NCBI GenBank assembly: GCA_009784945.1
Contig: WQXH01000008.1
Span: 1-55,006 of the forward strand
Length of the DNA stretch: 55,006 nt
Reading direction: 5' to 3'
DNA from: Coriobacteriia bacterium
GTDB lineage: Bacteria > Actinomycetota > Coriobacteriia > Coriobacteriales > UBA8131
The position numbers were made by a program, and so were the translations under genes. The notes below the pieces were generated by a model that worked only from the letters and a program-made list of their open reading frames with translations, had not been told where the DNA came from and ran no database searches. Positions 7,319 through 15,729 of this stretch are shown here, in pieces. Each line of letters starts with the position of its first letter. The first letter of the stretch is position 1.

Positions 7319-8416
7319 TTAGCTGTCTATAAACTTCTCTGTGATTATCTTTGGGACGAGGGCTTTGATAATCCAGGTGATAAACGGTGGAAGGCACTTC
7401 CAAACGAGCTTTAACGTGCGCGTTGCTCTTGGTTGCTCGGCAGGTAACTCATCTGTGGCAGCTCCTGGTTCAGTTCCGGCATCTGCCCCAGGCTCAGCCT
7501 CTGACTTTGTAACTGCACCAGCTTCTGCATCAGCACCAGGCTCTACTTCAGTCAAAGGCTCTCCCTCGGTAGTCTGCTGTTGGCTTGCCGCCCGTTCTTT
7601 CTCAATGTGCTTTTGGTACCAGAGAATCAAGGTGTCCAGATCTTCGGCAAGGCCACCCTTAGCATAACCTCGGACAGCCTCAATGTTCCTTAGATTTGCA
7701 TGCAGCTTTTCGCTATTACTATTGCGGTTCCACAGGCTGTCTTCATGCACGATATGCACCGTCATGGCCTCGGGCAAAAAGCCGAGCATGCCCTTCATGC
7801 ATATTAAGGTGTTGATACCCACCTCATGAAAGCCTGGGTCCTCAAAATAGGGGAGCGGCAGTTTGTCGGTCAACTGCCTTCTGTATACGCAAGAAGAAAA
7901 GTTAGAGCCAAAGAGGCCGTAAGACTTTCCACGCATTTCTCGCACCCCAAGACGCAAAAACCCTTCTCTCTTGGCCTCTTCAAAGAGTTGGGGCATCCGA
8001 TTAATCGTAAAGGGATTAACAAAGTCCAGGCTGTCAAAATTGGCATTAATCCTGTTGTTTTGCGACATGGCGCATTCGTGGTGGCTCTCAAGAAAGTCAA
8101 CATGCTTTTGCAGCCTCAGTGGGTCAGACCAATAGTCATCGCCTTCCATGACGGCAATGTATTCAGCGCTACAAGCTTTAAAAGCCCGCTGATAGTTTCT
8201 TCCAATGCCAAGATTGCCAGGAGCAGAGAGATACACGAATTCCAGCTTGCTGCCTTGGCTCATCTGCTCAATCTTTGCGAGTGTGTCATCAGTAGAAAAG
8301 TCATCAGCAACAATTACGTTGAAGGTAAAGTCAGCTTTTTGCATCATGATGCTGCTGAGACACTCTTCAATATAGTCGGATGCGTTGTAGGTAATCAGCA
8401 ATACATTTAGCTTCAT
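7319..8416 (-). CDS. GT2 family glycosyltransferase with low-complexity tail
   Basis: Protein of 365 residues. The N-terminal GT-A domain (about 1-110) has LNVLLITYNASDYIEECL, the nucleotide-binding ADDFSTDDT and the metal-binding MEGDDYW. The C-terminal portion contains an Ala/Glu/Pro/Gly-rich stretch with repeated EPGADA-like units (about 285-335), then a basic-hydrophobic tail that could touch the membrane. It likely transfers a sugar from a nucleotide donor in the cytoplasm as part of the surface-glycan locus. I start at ATG 8416 because AAAGGTGA precedes it and the GT2 fold begins there; the frame is open to 8533. It is divergent from the main GT operon, with a very large palindrome between them. 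Confidence 0.8.
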   Translation of the reverse strand: MKLNVLLITYNASDYIEECLSSIMMQKADFTFNVIVADDFSTDDTLAKIEQMSQGSKLEFVYLSAPGNLGIGRNYQRAFKACSAEYIAVMEGDDYWSDPLRLQKHVDFLESHHECAMSQNNRINANFDSLDFVNPFTINRMPQLFEEAKREGFLRLGVREMRGKSYGLFGSNFSSCVYRRQLTDKLPLPYFEDPGFHEVGINTLICMKGMLGFLPEAMTVHIVHEDSLWNRNSNSEKLHANLRNIEAVRGYAKGGLAEDLDTLILWYQKHIEKERAASQQQTTEGEPLTEVEPGADAEAGAVTKSEAEPGADAGTEPGAATDELPAEQPRATRTLKLVWKCLPPFITWIIKALVPKIITEKFIDS

Positions 8417-8543
8417 GAGGCTCACCTTTGCCTGTGCTCTCGTTGTGGGTAGATACTCAAATCTTATGTTGGTTAATTTTAAGGATACCGTTTCTTGATG
8501 GCAAGAGCGCATTGAAGTCAAACAGCACACCACAGAGGACGCA

Positions 8544-8694
8544 GTTACCAGTCAGGCTCTCGCCTGGAGCATACCCTGTTTCAGAACCCGGAGGCCTCCG
8601 CCAACTGCGGGGCTTAATTCGCTTTGCGAATTGCCCCGCACGTGCTCCAGAGCCTGAAACAGGGTTTGCTCCAGGCGAGAGCCTGACTGGTAAC
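8544..8694. repeat. Large inverted repeat between divergent GT genes
   Basis: Arms 8544-8584 and 8654-8694 (41 bases each) are reverse complements with one mismatch. The 69-base centre contains a second stem (GCGGGGC, AATTCGC paired with GCGAATT, GCCCCGC), and each arm holds its own small hairpin (CAGGC-TCTC-GCCTG). The ends (GTTACCAGTCAGGCTC) resemble the ends of the smaller palindrome at 24302-24339. It is non-coding and occupies the 8417-8795 gap, where promoters of both flanking genes must also lie. Confidence 0.85.
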
Positions 8695-8795
8695 AGGACG
8701 CACGCAGGGACACAGCGCACAGGGATGTCAGGGGGTTATTTGTTGCCGCTTTGTTATACTGGACGCACAACTAATACTATGAAAGGTTATACATT

Positions 8796-11033
8796 GTGGT
8801 TAAAGTATCTGTGGTTATACCTGTGTTTAATGCAGAGCGGTTTTTGCGTGAGTGCATCAATAGTGTTCTCAAACAGTCATTGAGCCAAATAGAGATCATC
8901 TGCGTTGATGATGCCTCTACTGACAAATCCCCGGCAATCCTTAAGGTGTATGAGAAGCTGGACAAGCGCATTAAGGTGCTTACTCAAGAAAAAAAGACGA
9001 GTGAGGGCGCTGCCAGAAATAGAGGGCTCAAAGAGGCAAAGGGCAAGTATGTGGTTTTTTGGGACGCCGACAACCTCTTTGAACCGGATGCCCTGGAAAG
9101 AATGTACCTTCAGTGCGAGAAGGACAGGGCTGTTATCTGTATCTGCGGAGGAAGTATCTACGATGTAGATAAACGCTTATTGGTTGCTGCTGATAGCTGG
9201 CTTGACTTGAGCAAGATACCACCGGTCATTCCTTTTAATTCCCAAAAGAACTCATGGGTGGCTTTTCAGTTTACCAATTCGCTGCCCTCAAACAAGATGT
9301 TTTTTCGAGACTTCCTTGTGGCCAGGAATTTGAGTTATCAGGATATGCGCTCTTGCAGTGATGTTACCTTCACCTATGCTGCCCTGGCTTCAGCCAAGCG
9401 CATAACGGTTGTTGACAGACCTCTGGTGGTACTGCGCAAGCATTCTGCCCATGATACAGAAGCCACCAATGTTCAAAACTTGCAAGACGCCGATGACAAG
9501 GATCTGCAAGATGCCGAGGCTCAGGGTCAACAAGACGCCAGCAGCCAAGGCAGCTATGGTTTTTATGACGCCTTGCTCTATTTAAAGAAGTGGCTTGCAA
9601 AGGAAAAGCTCACCAAAACCTTTGCAAGAAGCTATGCCGAGCTTGCATTGAATACCTGTATCGACAATCTAAGCAATCAAAGAAACAAGGAAGAGTGGCT
9701 CATCTTAGCCCAACGTCTCAAGGACGAGTTTTTTGAGGATTTGGGTCTCCATAAACACCCCGCCTCCTTTTATTCGAATAAAAAGAACTATCAGATCATG
9801 AAGTGGCTGATGAAGAGCTCGACTGAAGACATTATTGCCCAAGAATCCAACTTGAGAAAGAGCGAGGGCTTTATACAAGATATAGAGGAGGGAGCCCTTC
9901 AAAAAAAGGAAATAAGTATCCCCCAAGAAGCACAGGAAAGTGCCCCCGTTCAACACGACGAACTCGTAAAAGTATCGGTAATCATACCGGTTTACAACAT
10001 GGAAGCCCACCTGGAAGAGTGTCTTAACTCTGTGCTGAAACAAACACTCTCGGACATAGAGATTATCTGCATCAACGATGGCTCTACTGATAATTCTGCA
10101 GCTGTATTGGAGCAGTACAAACAAAAAGATGCGCGCGTAAACATCATCACACAAGACAACTGCGGTCTGTCAGAAGCACGAAGCACAGGCTTGAGGAGCG
10201 CGCAGGGCAGTTACGTTGCGTTTTTAGACGGCGATGATCTTCTTGCCTGGTGTGCCTTAGAACAGCTCTACAGGCAAGCAGTTGAAAAGGGTCTTGATGT
10301 ACTGTTCTTTGAAGCCACTGGTTTTTATGACTCCCCCCAACTCTATAGAAAAATGTCTGCCTATCAGCTTTGCTATCGATACAAAAATAACTACGCATCA
10401 GTGCAAAACGGCAAAGAGCTCTTTGTTGAATTGATGAGTAACAAGGAGTTTAAGCCCAGCGCCTGCATGCAGTTTATACGCAGGGCTTTCCTGGAAGAAA
10501 ACCATATAGACTTTTCTAGCAGAGTGCTTCATGAAGACAATCACTTTACTCTGCGCTCCCTTATGTCCGCCCAAAAGGCTCTGGTGCAAAGGGAGCCACT
10601 CTATTTGCGGCGCGTGCGTCAAGACTCCGCTATGGCTGCAAGAGACTGGAGCTATATCTACGGCCATCTTGTATGCCTCGGCCTCACTCGCCAGTCCCTG
10701 ATAGAGCAGGGCATAAGCAGCAAGGAGTTCATAGATGCTGTTGCGCAGTGGCAAACGCTCATAGGAGCGTCAATTGCTACAGCTTATAAAAACCTCGACG
10801 CAGCTGAGGTGGATGCACAGATTGCTGCACTCTCTGCTGATGAACGGGGCAAGACCTTGCTCTTGCTCAGATCCATTCTCCAAGGAGAAAACGCACTACA
10901 TGAAAAACACAAGGAGCTGGTGGATCAAAACAGGTGGTTTAAGGCAGAAATAAGAAATACCAAGCAATCTGCGTCCTACCGTGTGGGCTCATGCCTCACG
11001 TGGCCAGCGCGCATACTCAAGGGTAGGCAGTAA
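8796..11033 (+). CDS. Double-domain GT2 glycosyltransferase A
   Basis: Protein of 745 residues with two GT-A (GT2) domains. Domain 1 begins at residue 2 (KVSVVIPVFNAERFL, CVDDASTD, WDADN); domain 2 begins near residue 390 (KVSVIIPVYN, CINDGSTD, FLDGDD). Each is followed by helical material, and the C-terminus ends in a predicted coiled coil and a basic tail (SASYRVGSCLTWPARILK). GTG 8796 with GAAAGG upstream is the likely start, since the GT2 strand begins at once. Two active sites on one chain may add two sugars or alternate sugars. It heads an eight-gene run to 22623 with little spacing. Domain 1 has Asn in place of the second acidic residue after DAD, which may affect activity. It is a paralogue of the next gene. 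Confidence 0.85.
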   Translation: MVKVSVVIPVFNAERFLRECINSVLKQSLSQIEIICVDDASTDKSPAILKVYEKLDKRIKVLTQEKKTSEGAARNRGLKEAKGKYVVFWDADNLFEPDALERMYLQCEKDRAVICICGGSIYDVDKRLLVAADSWLDLSKIPPVIPFNSQKNSWVAFQFTNSLPSNKMFFRDFLVARNLSYQDMRSCSDVTFTYAALASAKRITVVDRPLVVLRKHSAHDTEATNVQNLQDADDKDLQDAEAQGQQDASSQGSYGFYDALLYLKKWLAKEKLTKTFARSYAELALNTCIDNLSNQRNKEEWLILAQRLKDEFFEDLGLHKHPASFYSNKKNYQIMKWLMKSSTEDIIAQESNLRKSEGFIQDIEEGALQKKEISIPQEAQESAPVQHDELVKVSVIIPVYNMEAHLEECLNSVLKQTLSDIEIICINDGSTDNSAAVLEQYKQKDARVNIITQDNCGLSEARSTGLRSAQGSYVAFLDGDDLLAWCALEQLYRQAVEKGLDVLFFEATGFYDSPQLYRKMSAYQLCYRYKNNYASVQNGKELFVELMSNKEFKPSACMQFIRRAFLEENHIDFSSRVLHEDNHFTLRSLMSAQKALVQREPLYLRRVRQDSAMAARDWSYIYGHLVCLGLTRQSLIEQGISSKEFIDAVAQWQTLIGASIATAYKNLDAAEVDAQIAALSADERGKTLLLLRSILQGENALHEKHKELVDQNRWFKAEIRNTKQSASYRVGSCLTWPARILKGRQ

Positions 11034-11073
11034 TAACAGCAAGCAGGGTCATTATTAAAGAAAGAAGTTCGTG

Positions 11074-13200
11074 ATGATAAAAGTATCTGTAGTCATGCCA
11101 GTATATAACGCAGAGCGGTTTTTGAGGGAGTGCCTCAATAGTGTCATTGGGCAAACCCTTAAAGACATTGAAATCATTTGTGTAGATGATGCCTCCAGCG
11201 ATAAATCGCCGGCAATTCTGAGTGTATATGCAAAGCTGGACAAGCGCATCAAGGTGTTGACTCACAACAGCACGCAATATGCAGGTGTTGCCAGAAATAA
11301 AGGACTCATGGAGGCAAAGGGCAAGTACCTGGTGTTTTGGGACGCGGATGATTTCTTTGAGCCCGATGCGCTGGAAAAGATGTATCTGCAGTGCGAGAAA
11401 GACGAGGCGGACATCTGTGTGTGTGCTGGTCGTGTGTACAATATGGTTTTGCGCCAGCTTGTGTCTGCGCACCATTATCTTGACTTAAGCGCACTGCCCT
11501 CTGAGCTTCCCTTTGCCGCAATGGATCATCCAGAAGCTGCACTTCGGTTTACCAACCCGGCACCTTGGAACAAGATGTTTAACAGGGAGTTTATTAAGAA
11601 AGAGGGCATAGAGTTTCAAAATCTGCGCAGCAGCAATGATGTCTTCTTTACCTATGCCGCACTCGCTGTGGCAAAGCGCATAACAGTGGTGGACAGAATA
11701 CTCATTAACTATCGAAGTGGAACCACCCATAGTCTGCAAGAGACAAACGCGCAAAGCCCCTTCTGCTTTTACGAAGCACTGCTGCACTTGCGGGAATGGC
11801 TCACTGAGCGCCAGCTGATGAACGCCTATGAAAAGGGCTATCTCAATCTAGCGCTGGGCATGTGCTTTTACAACCTGAGCTATCAAAAAACAAAGGACGC
11901 ATGGCTTATTGTGGCTGAAAAGCTCAAAGATGAGATTTTCAAGGACCTGGGCTTATTGAAGCATCCAAGGCACTACTTTTCTAGCCAGCAAAACTATGAT
12001 GCCATGATGAGCCTGGTAAAGAAAAGTTCCAAGCAACTTGCTGCCCATGAACCACAACTGCAACAAGATGAAGGAACCAAGGACAACTCTGAAGAAAAGG
12101 CTCTAGCCGAGCAAGATGACTCCATAAAAGTATCAGTCATTGTTCCCGTTTACAATACGGAGGAGTACCTGGAGGAGTGCCTCAGCTCGGTAATCAGGCA
12201 AAGTCTGTCTGCTATAGAGATTCTCTGTGTCAATGATGGCTCTACCGATGGCTCTGCTGCCATATTGGAGCGATATGCAAAAAAGGACAAGCGCATCAAG
12301 GTCATCACACAAGAAAACTCAGGACTCTCGGTGGCCAGAAACACCGGCCTCAACAGTGCCCAGGGCACCTATGTCAATTTTCTCGACAGCGATGACCTTT
12401 TGCCCTGGTGTGCTCTCGAGCACCTTTATGCGCTGGCCTCGACAAAAAACCTTGACCTCCTGTTTTACGAGGCAGAAAGCTTCTATGATCGAGCAGAGCT
12501 CTATACGCAGCATCCAGCCTATCGCACGTGCTATCGCTACCAAGGGGGTTATGAACAACCACTCTGTGGCCAAAAGCTGATGATAAGCTTGATGGACAAC
12601 CATGACTTTAAGCCAAGCGCCTGCCTCCAGATGTTTAGACGAGCCTTTTTGGTTGATGAGGCTATGAGCTTTTATCCGGGCATTCTTCACGAAGATAACC
12701 TCTTTACCGTACATGGCCTGATGGTTGCCAAGAGGGCAGGGGTGCTGGGAGAGCCTCTCTACCTGCGTCGCGTGCGCGAGGACTCAATCATGTCAGATAA
12801 AAACTGGAAACATGCATATGGATACCTTGTGTGCCTGCGAGAGATCAATAAGCTTCTTGTTGATCTTCAAATAAAAAACAGCAGCTTTATTGACGCGGTT
12901 CTTGCCTACCAAGTCATAGTAGGGGAGACCATCATCTTGCTGCTTGAGAGCCTCGGCGCAGAAGAGGTAGAAGCACGAATGGCTACTTTGCCACCAGGCG
13001 AGCGCGCCCAGATAACCTTGCTGCTTGCAAATATTATGCAGAATAGAAGCGCCCTTCAAGAGGTGCAAGCTGAGCTGGAGGCTCAAAACAAGCACTTTAC
13101 TCGTGAGCTTAAAAGTACAAAAGAGTCTGCCTCTTTTCGCGCAGGTGCCGTGGTCACCTGGCCTCTGCGAAAACTCAAGCGGCTGACACAAGGCAAGTAA
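11074..13200 (+). CDS. Double-domain GT2 glycosyltransferase B
   Basis: Protein of 708 residues, arranged as the preceding gene: GT2 domain 1 (KVSVVMPVYNAERFL, CVDDASSD, WDADDFFEPDALE) and GT2 domain 2 from about residue 350 (KVSVIVPVYN, CVNDGSTDGS, FLDSDD). Stretches of both domains are nearly shared with the upstream protein, so the two arose by tandem duplication. The tail carries SASFRAGAVVTWPLRKLK, the same basic motif type. ATG 11074 is chosen; GTG 11071 directly before it is equally possible and ribosome-site evidence is weak. Both domains keep DxD-type residues, so this copy looks fully active. Acceptor and donor sugars cannot be read from sequence. Confidence 0.85.
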   Translation: MIKVSVVMPVYNAERFLRECLNSVIGQTLKDIEIICVDDASSDKSPAILSVYAKLDKRIKVLTHNSTQYAGVARNKGLMEAKGKYLVFWDADDFFEPDALEKMYLQCEKDEADICVCAGRVYNMVLRQLVSAHHYLDLSALPSELPFAAMDHPEAALRFTNPAPWNKMFNREFIKKEGIEFQNLRSSNDVFFTYAALAVAKRITVVDRILINYRSGTTHSLQETNAQSPFCFYEALLHLREWLTERQLMNAYEKGYLNLALGMCFYNLSYQKTKDAWLIVAEKLKDEIFKDLGLLKHPRHYFSSQQNYDAMMSLVKKSSKQLAAHEPQLQQDEGTKDNSEEKALAEQDDSIKVSVIVPVYNTEEYLEECLSSVIRQSLSAIEILCVNDGSTDGSAAILERYAKKDKRIKVITQENSGLSVARNTGLNSAQGTYVNFLDSDDLLPWCALEHLYALASTKNLDLLFYEAESFYDRAELYTQHPAYRTCYRYQGGYEQPLCGQKLMISLMDNHDFKPSACLQMFRRAFLVDEAMSFYPGILHEDNLFTVHGLMVAKRAGVLGEPLYLRRVREDSIMSDKNWKHAYGYLVCLREINKLLVDLQIKNSSFIDAVLAYQVIVGETIILLLESLGAEEVEARMATLPPGERAQITLLLANIMQNRSALQEVQAELEAQNKHFTRELKSTKESASFRAGAVVTWPLRKLKRLTQGK

Positions 13201-13206
13201 CTCCCT

Positions 13207-14379
13207 ATGCGCACAACTCCTCAAGCCAAACAAGCACTTGTGAGCGTGATTGTTCCCATCTACAATGTTGAGCCTTACCTCAGGCAGTGTTTGGAGAGCG
13301 TGGCTGCTCAAAGCCACAAAGCCTTGGAGGTTGTGCTCGTTGACGATGGTTCTACCGATGGCTCCCCATCTATTGCCGAGGAATACGCTGCTCTGTACGG
13401 TTGGCTGTTGATAAGGCAGGCAAATCAAGGGTTAAGCGCCGCACGTCAAGCGGGTCTCAATAGCTCAGCTGGCTTATACGTGACATTTTTAGACAGCGAT
13501 GACCTGCTGGCACCGGACGCAATAGAGGTTTCTTTAGAAGCACTTTTGGCTCACGATGTAGACATTGCTGCATTCAGGCTCATGGAGTTTGCGTTGGACG
13601 AAGAAGTCAAGCTCGAATATGCCAGCGCCAGAAAACCGCATACCCCCATCATGGTAAAAGAGCCCCTGCGCTATCACTTTACTCCAGACGAGCGGCCTTT
13701 CTACATTTTTACCATGACTGCCTGTGGCAAGCTCTTCAAGAAGACACTGCTAGAAGGCATAGACTGGGAGCTTATTGACTTCAAGTCAAATGAAGACGAG
13801 CTCTTCATATGCTATCCCTACCTTAGGGCTGAGAGGGGCATGGTGCTCCTTGACAGAGCGCTCTATTTTTACCGAAAGAATGAGGCAAGCAAGACACGCG
13901 GTGTTTATTTGAATGCCTACAGGGGAGTGCCTCTGACCCGTATGCAGTTCCTCAGATGCATGTTTGATGTTGTCAGTCACATAGTTGGTCCAGGGCACAG
14001 GGACTATTTTGTTAACTACTACGTTACGATGAATATAGAGCTCTACGCACGCGATTTCATTGCCGTGGATAATGCTTCTTCGCCTGTAAAAGACTCTGAT
14101 ACCTTGCAGTTGAGATCAAATCTTGACGAAGTGATTGACGACTACCTGGCGCTTGCGCCTCACATTACACAACCAGGCATATATCGTATAGCCGAGTCGT
14201 ATAAAAAAGACGGGTTTACTGGCTATTTGCGAGCAATGGTACAATATCAGGTGAAGATCCGCGAGGATAATATCAAGCTGAAAGACAGAGAGTTAGCGGC
14301 GCTGTACTCTTCTCAGTCCTGGAGGATAACCAAGCCACTCAGAAGTCTTCTGGCCGTCCTAAGAAAGAGCCCCAAGTGA
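13207..14379 (+). CDS. GT2 family glycosyltransferase
   Basis: Protein of 390 residues with one GT-A domain: VSVIVPIYNVEPYLRQCLES (about 12-31), LVDDGSTDGS, ANQGLSAARQAGL and FLDSDDLLAPDA. The remaining residues are mostly helical and typical of GT2 capsule/teichoic-type enzymes. It closes with SQSWRITKPLRSLL plus a Lys/Arg-rich end, like the tails of the two upstream enzymes. It begins 6 bases after the previous stop and ends 15 bases before the next start, so it is operonic. It likely adds one sugar to a lipid-linked glycan at the inner face of the membrane; specificity unknown. Confidence 0.85.
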   Translation: MRTTPQAKQALVSVIVPIYNVEPYLRQCLESVAAQSHKALEVVLVDDGSTDGSPSIAEEYAALYGWLLIRQANQGLSAARQAGLNSSAGLYVTFLDSDDLLAPDAIEVSLEALLAHDVDIAAFRLMEFALDEEVKLEYASARKPHTPIMVKEPLRYHFTPDERPFYIFTMTACGKLFKKTLLEGIDWELIDFKSNEDELFICYPYLRAERGMVLLDRALYFYRKNEASKTRGVYLNAYRGVPLTRMQFLRCMFDVVSHIVGPGHRDYFVNYYVTMNIELYARDFIAVDNASSPVKDSDTLQLRSNLDEVIDDYLALAPHITQPGIYRIAESYKKDGFTGYLRAMVQYQVKIREDNIKLKDRELAALYSSQSWRITKPLRSLLAVLRKSPK

Positions 14380-14394
14380 GTCAAGTGAGCCTGA

Positions 14395-15729
14395 ATGAAC
14401 AGTGATTGCAACAAGATAAAAGTCTCAGTGCTCGTGCCAATCTATAACGTAGAACAGTATCTTGCCGAGTGCCTTGAGAGTATCATTGGGCAAACCCTGA
14501 GGGAGCTACAGATCATTTGCATTAACGATGGCTCAACTGACGGCTCTCTGGCTATTATTGAGTCATTTAAAGAGCGCGATGCTCGTATTGAGATCCTCAA
14601 CAAGGCCAACTCGGGCTATGGAGATTCCATGAATCAAGGTCTGGCTCTTTGCAGGGGCAAGTATATTGGCATAGTTGAGTCTGATGACTGGGTCTTGCCA
14701 CAGATGTTTGAGGATCTCTACAATTTGGCCGAAAAACACGATGTGCAAGTGGTCAAGAGTAATTTCTTTCACTACTATACTGAGCCAGAGCAGAGGTTTT
14801 TTTATGAGCTTCTTCCTCCCGATCAATATAACAAGGTTATTAATCCTGCAACTGTTTTTGAGCTGTTTTGCCAGATGCCTGCCATTTGGTCTGCGCTCTA
14901 CCGAAGAGATTTTTTACATGACAACCAGATACGCTTCCTTGCAACGCCCGGCGCCGCTTATCAAGACACCTCTTTTGGCTTTAAGGTGTGGGCTTTTGCA
15001 ACGCGAGTGTATTTGACCAAGCAGGCATATCTGCACTACCGCCTCGACAATGAATCATCCTCGCTTCATAACCTCAGCAAGGCTTTTTATGTAGTTGATG
15101 AGCTCTGCGAGATGGAACGCTTTACTGTAGAGCAAGGCATTGATGAGTATCTGTCGCATCTTGTGCAAGAGCGTAAGGTCAGTATATTCTTTTGGACTCT
15201 TAAAAGGCTTTCTGGCAAGAATGCAGAGGACTTTGCCCAAATGATGACCGAGCAGTTTGAGGCTGCTCGCAGTGCGAAGCTGCACGATTATTCAGTCATC
15301 AGCTTTGAAGATGAGTGTAATCTTGTCGGCTTTTTTCGCTGCCCTGAGCGGTTTATCAATCAAGATGAGCGCCAAGGCAAGCTGTTCTCGAGGGCCAAGG
15401 CTCTGGCACTGAAGCTGTTTCGTTCCTATAAACGCCAACAGGTATTGCTTGAGCAGCTCGAAGAACTCACCATAAGAAACGAAGTGCTTGCCGCAAGAAT
15501 CAAGCGCTCTCAGGGTCAAAATGCTCTGGCATATGAAAAGAGCGCTGAAGAACAAGGGCTAGAAGACCATAACAATGCATCGTCCACGGCAGCCCAAAGA
15601 GTGTATGCTGCGCTCAGCCCCTCCAGAAAACTCCAGCTCAAAAGTCTCGCGCTTGGTAAAGAGATTGCACGGCAGCAACTCCAGCTCAACGACCTGATTA
15701 GACCCCACCCAGGAGGAGTGCTCGAATGA
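14395..15729 (+). CDS. GT2 family glycosyltransferase, coiled-coil tail
   Basis: Protein of 444 residues. The GT2 domain (about 8-120) shows KVSVLVPIYNVEQYLAECLE, CINDGSTDGS, NSGYGDSMNQGL and VESDDW; the NSGYGDSMN and ESDDW variants mark a subfamily common in Gram-positive surface-polymer loci. The C-terminal 100 residues are a long charged helix with heptad-like spacing (QQVLLEQLEELTIRNEVLAARI), suggesting oligomerisation or docking onto partner enzymes. Its last four bases (ATGA) overlap the next gene, showing translational coupling. Confidence 0.85.
   Translation: MNSDCNKIKVSVLVPIYNVEQYLAECLESIIGQTLRELQIICINDGSTDGSLAIIESFKERDARIEILNKANSGYGDSMNQGLALCRGKYIGIVESDDWVLPQMFEDLYNLAEKHDVQVVKSNFFHYYTEPEQRFFYELLPPDQYNKVINPATVFELFCQMPAIWSALYRRDFLHDNQIRFLATPGAAYQDTSFGFKVWAFATRVYLTKQAYLHYRLDNESSSLHNLSKAFYVVDELCEMERFTVEQGIDEYLSHLVQERKVSIFFWTLKRLSGKNAEDFAQMMTEQFEAARSAKLHDYSVISFEDECNLVGFFRCPERFINQDERQGKLFSRAKALALKLFRSYKRQQVLLEQLEELTIRNEVLAARIKRSQGQNALAYEKSAEEQGLEDHNNASSTAAQRVYAALSPSRKLQLKSLALGKEIARQQLQLNDLIRPHPGGVLE

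Noticed and set aside
7826-8410. Long plus-strand ORF of 194 codons
   Set aside because: It lies wholly opposite the GT2 gene at 7319-8416, has no start signal and no family-like motifs.
8755-8760. TATACT as a promoter -10 for the GT operon
   Set aside because: It sits about 36 bases before the start, but the -35 region is a G-run without a recognisable hexamer, so I did not list it as a feature.
8457-8883. Overlapping ORFs on both strands across the large palindrome
   Set aside because: They arise from the GC-rich inverted repeat itself; no ribosome site or protein family supports them.
12793-13428. Minus-strand ORF of 211 codons across the junction of two GT2 genes
   Set aside because: Both plus-strand genes are well supported and this frame has no recognisable domain.
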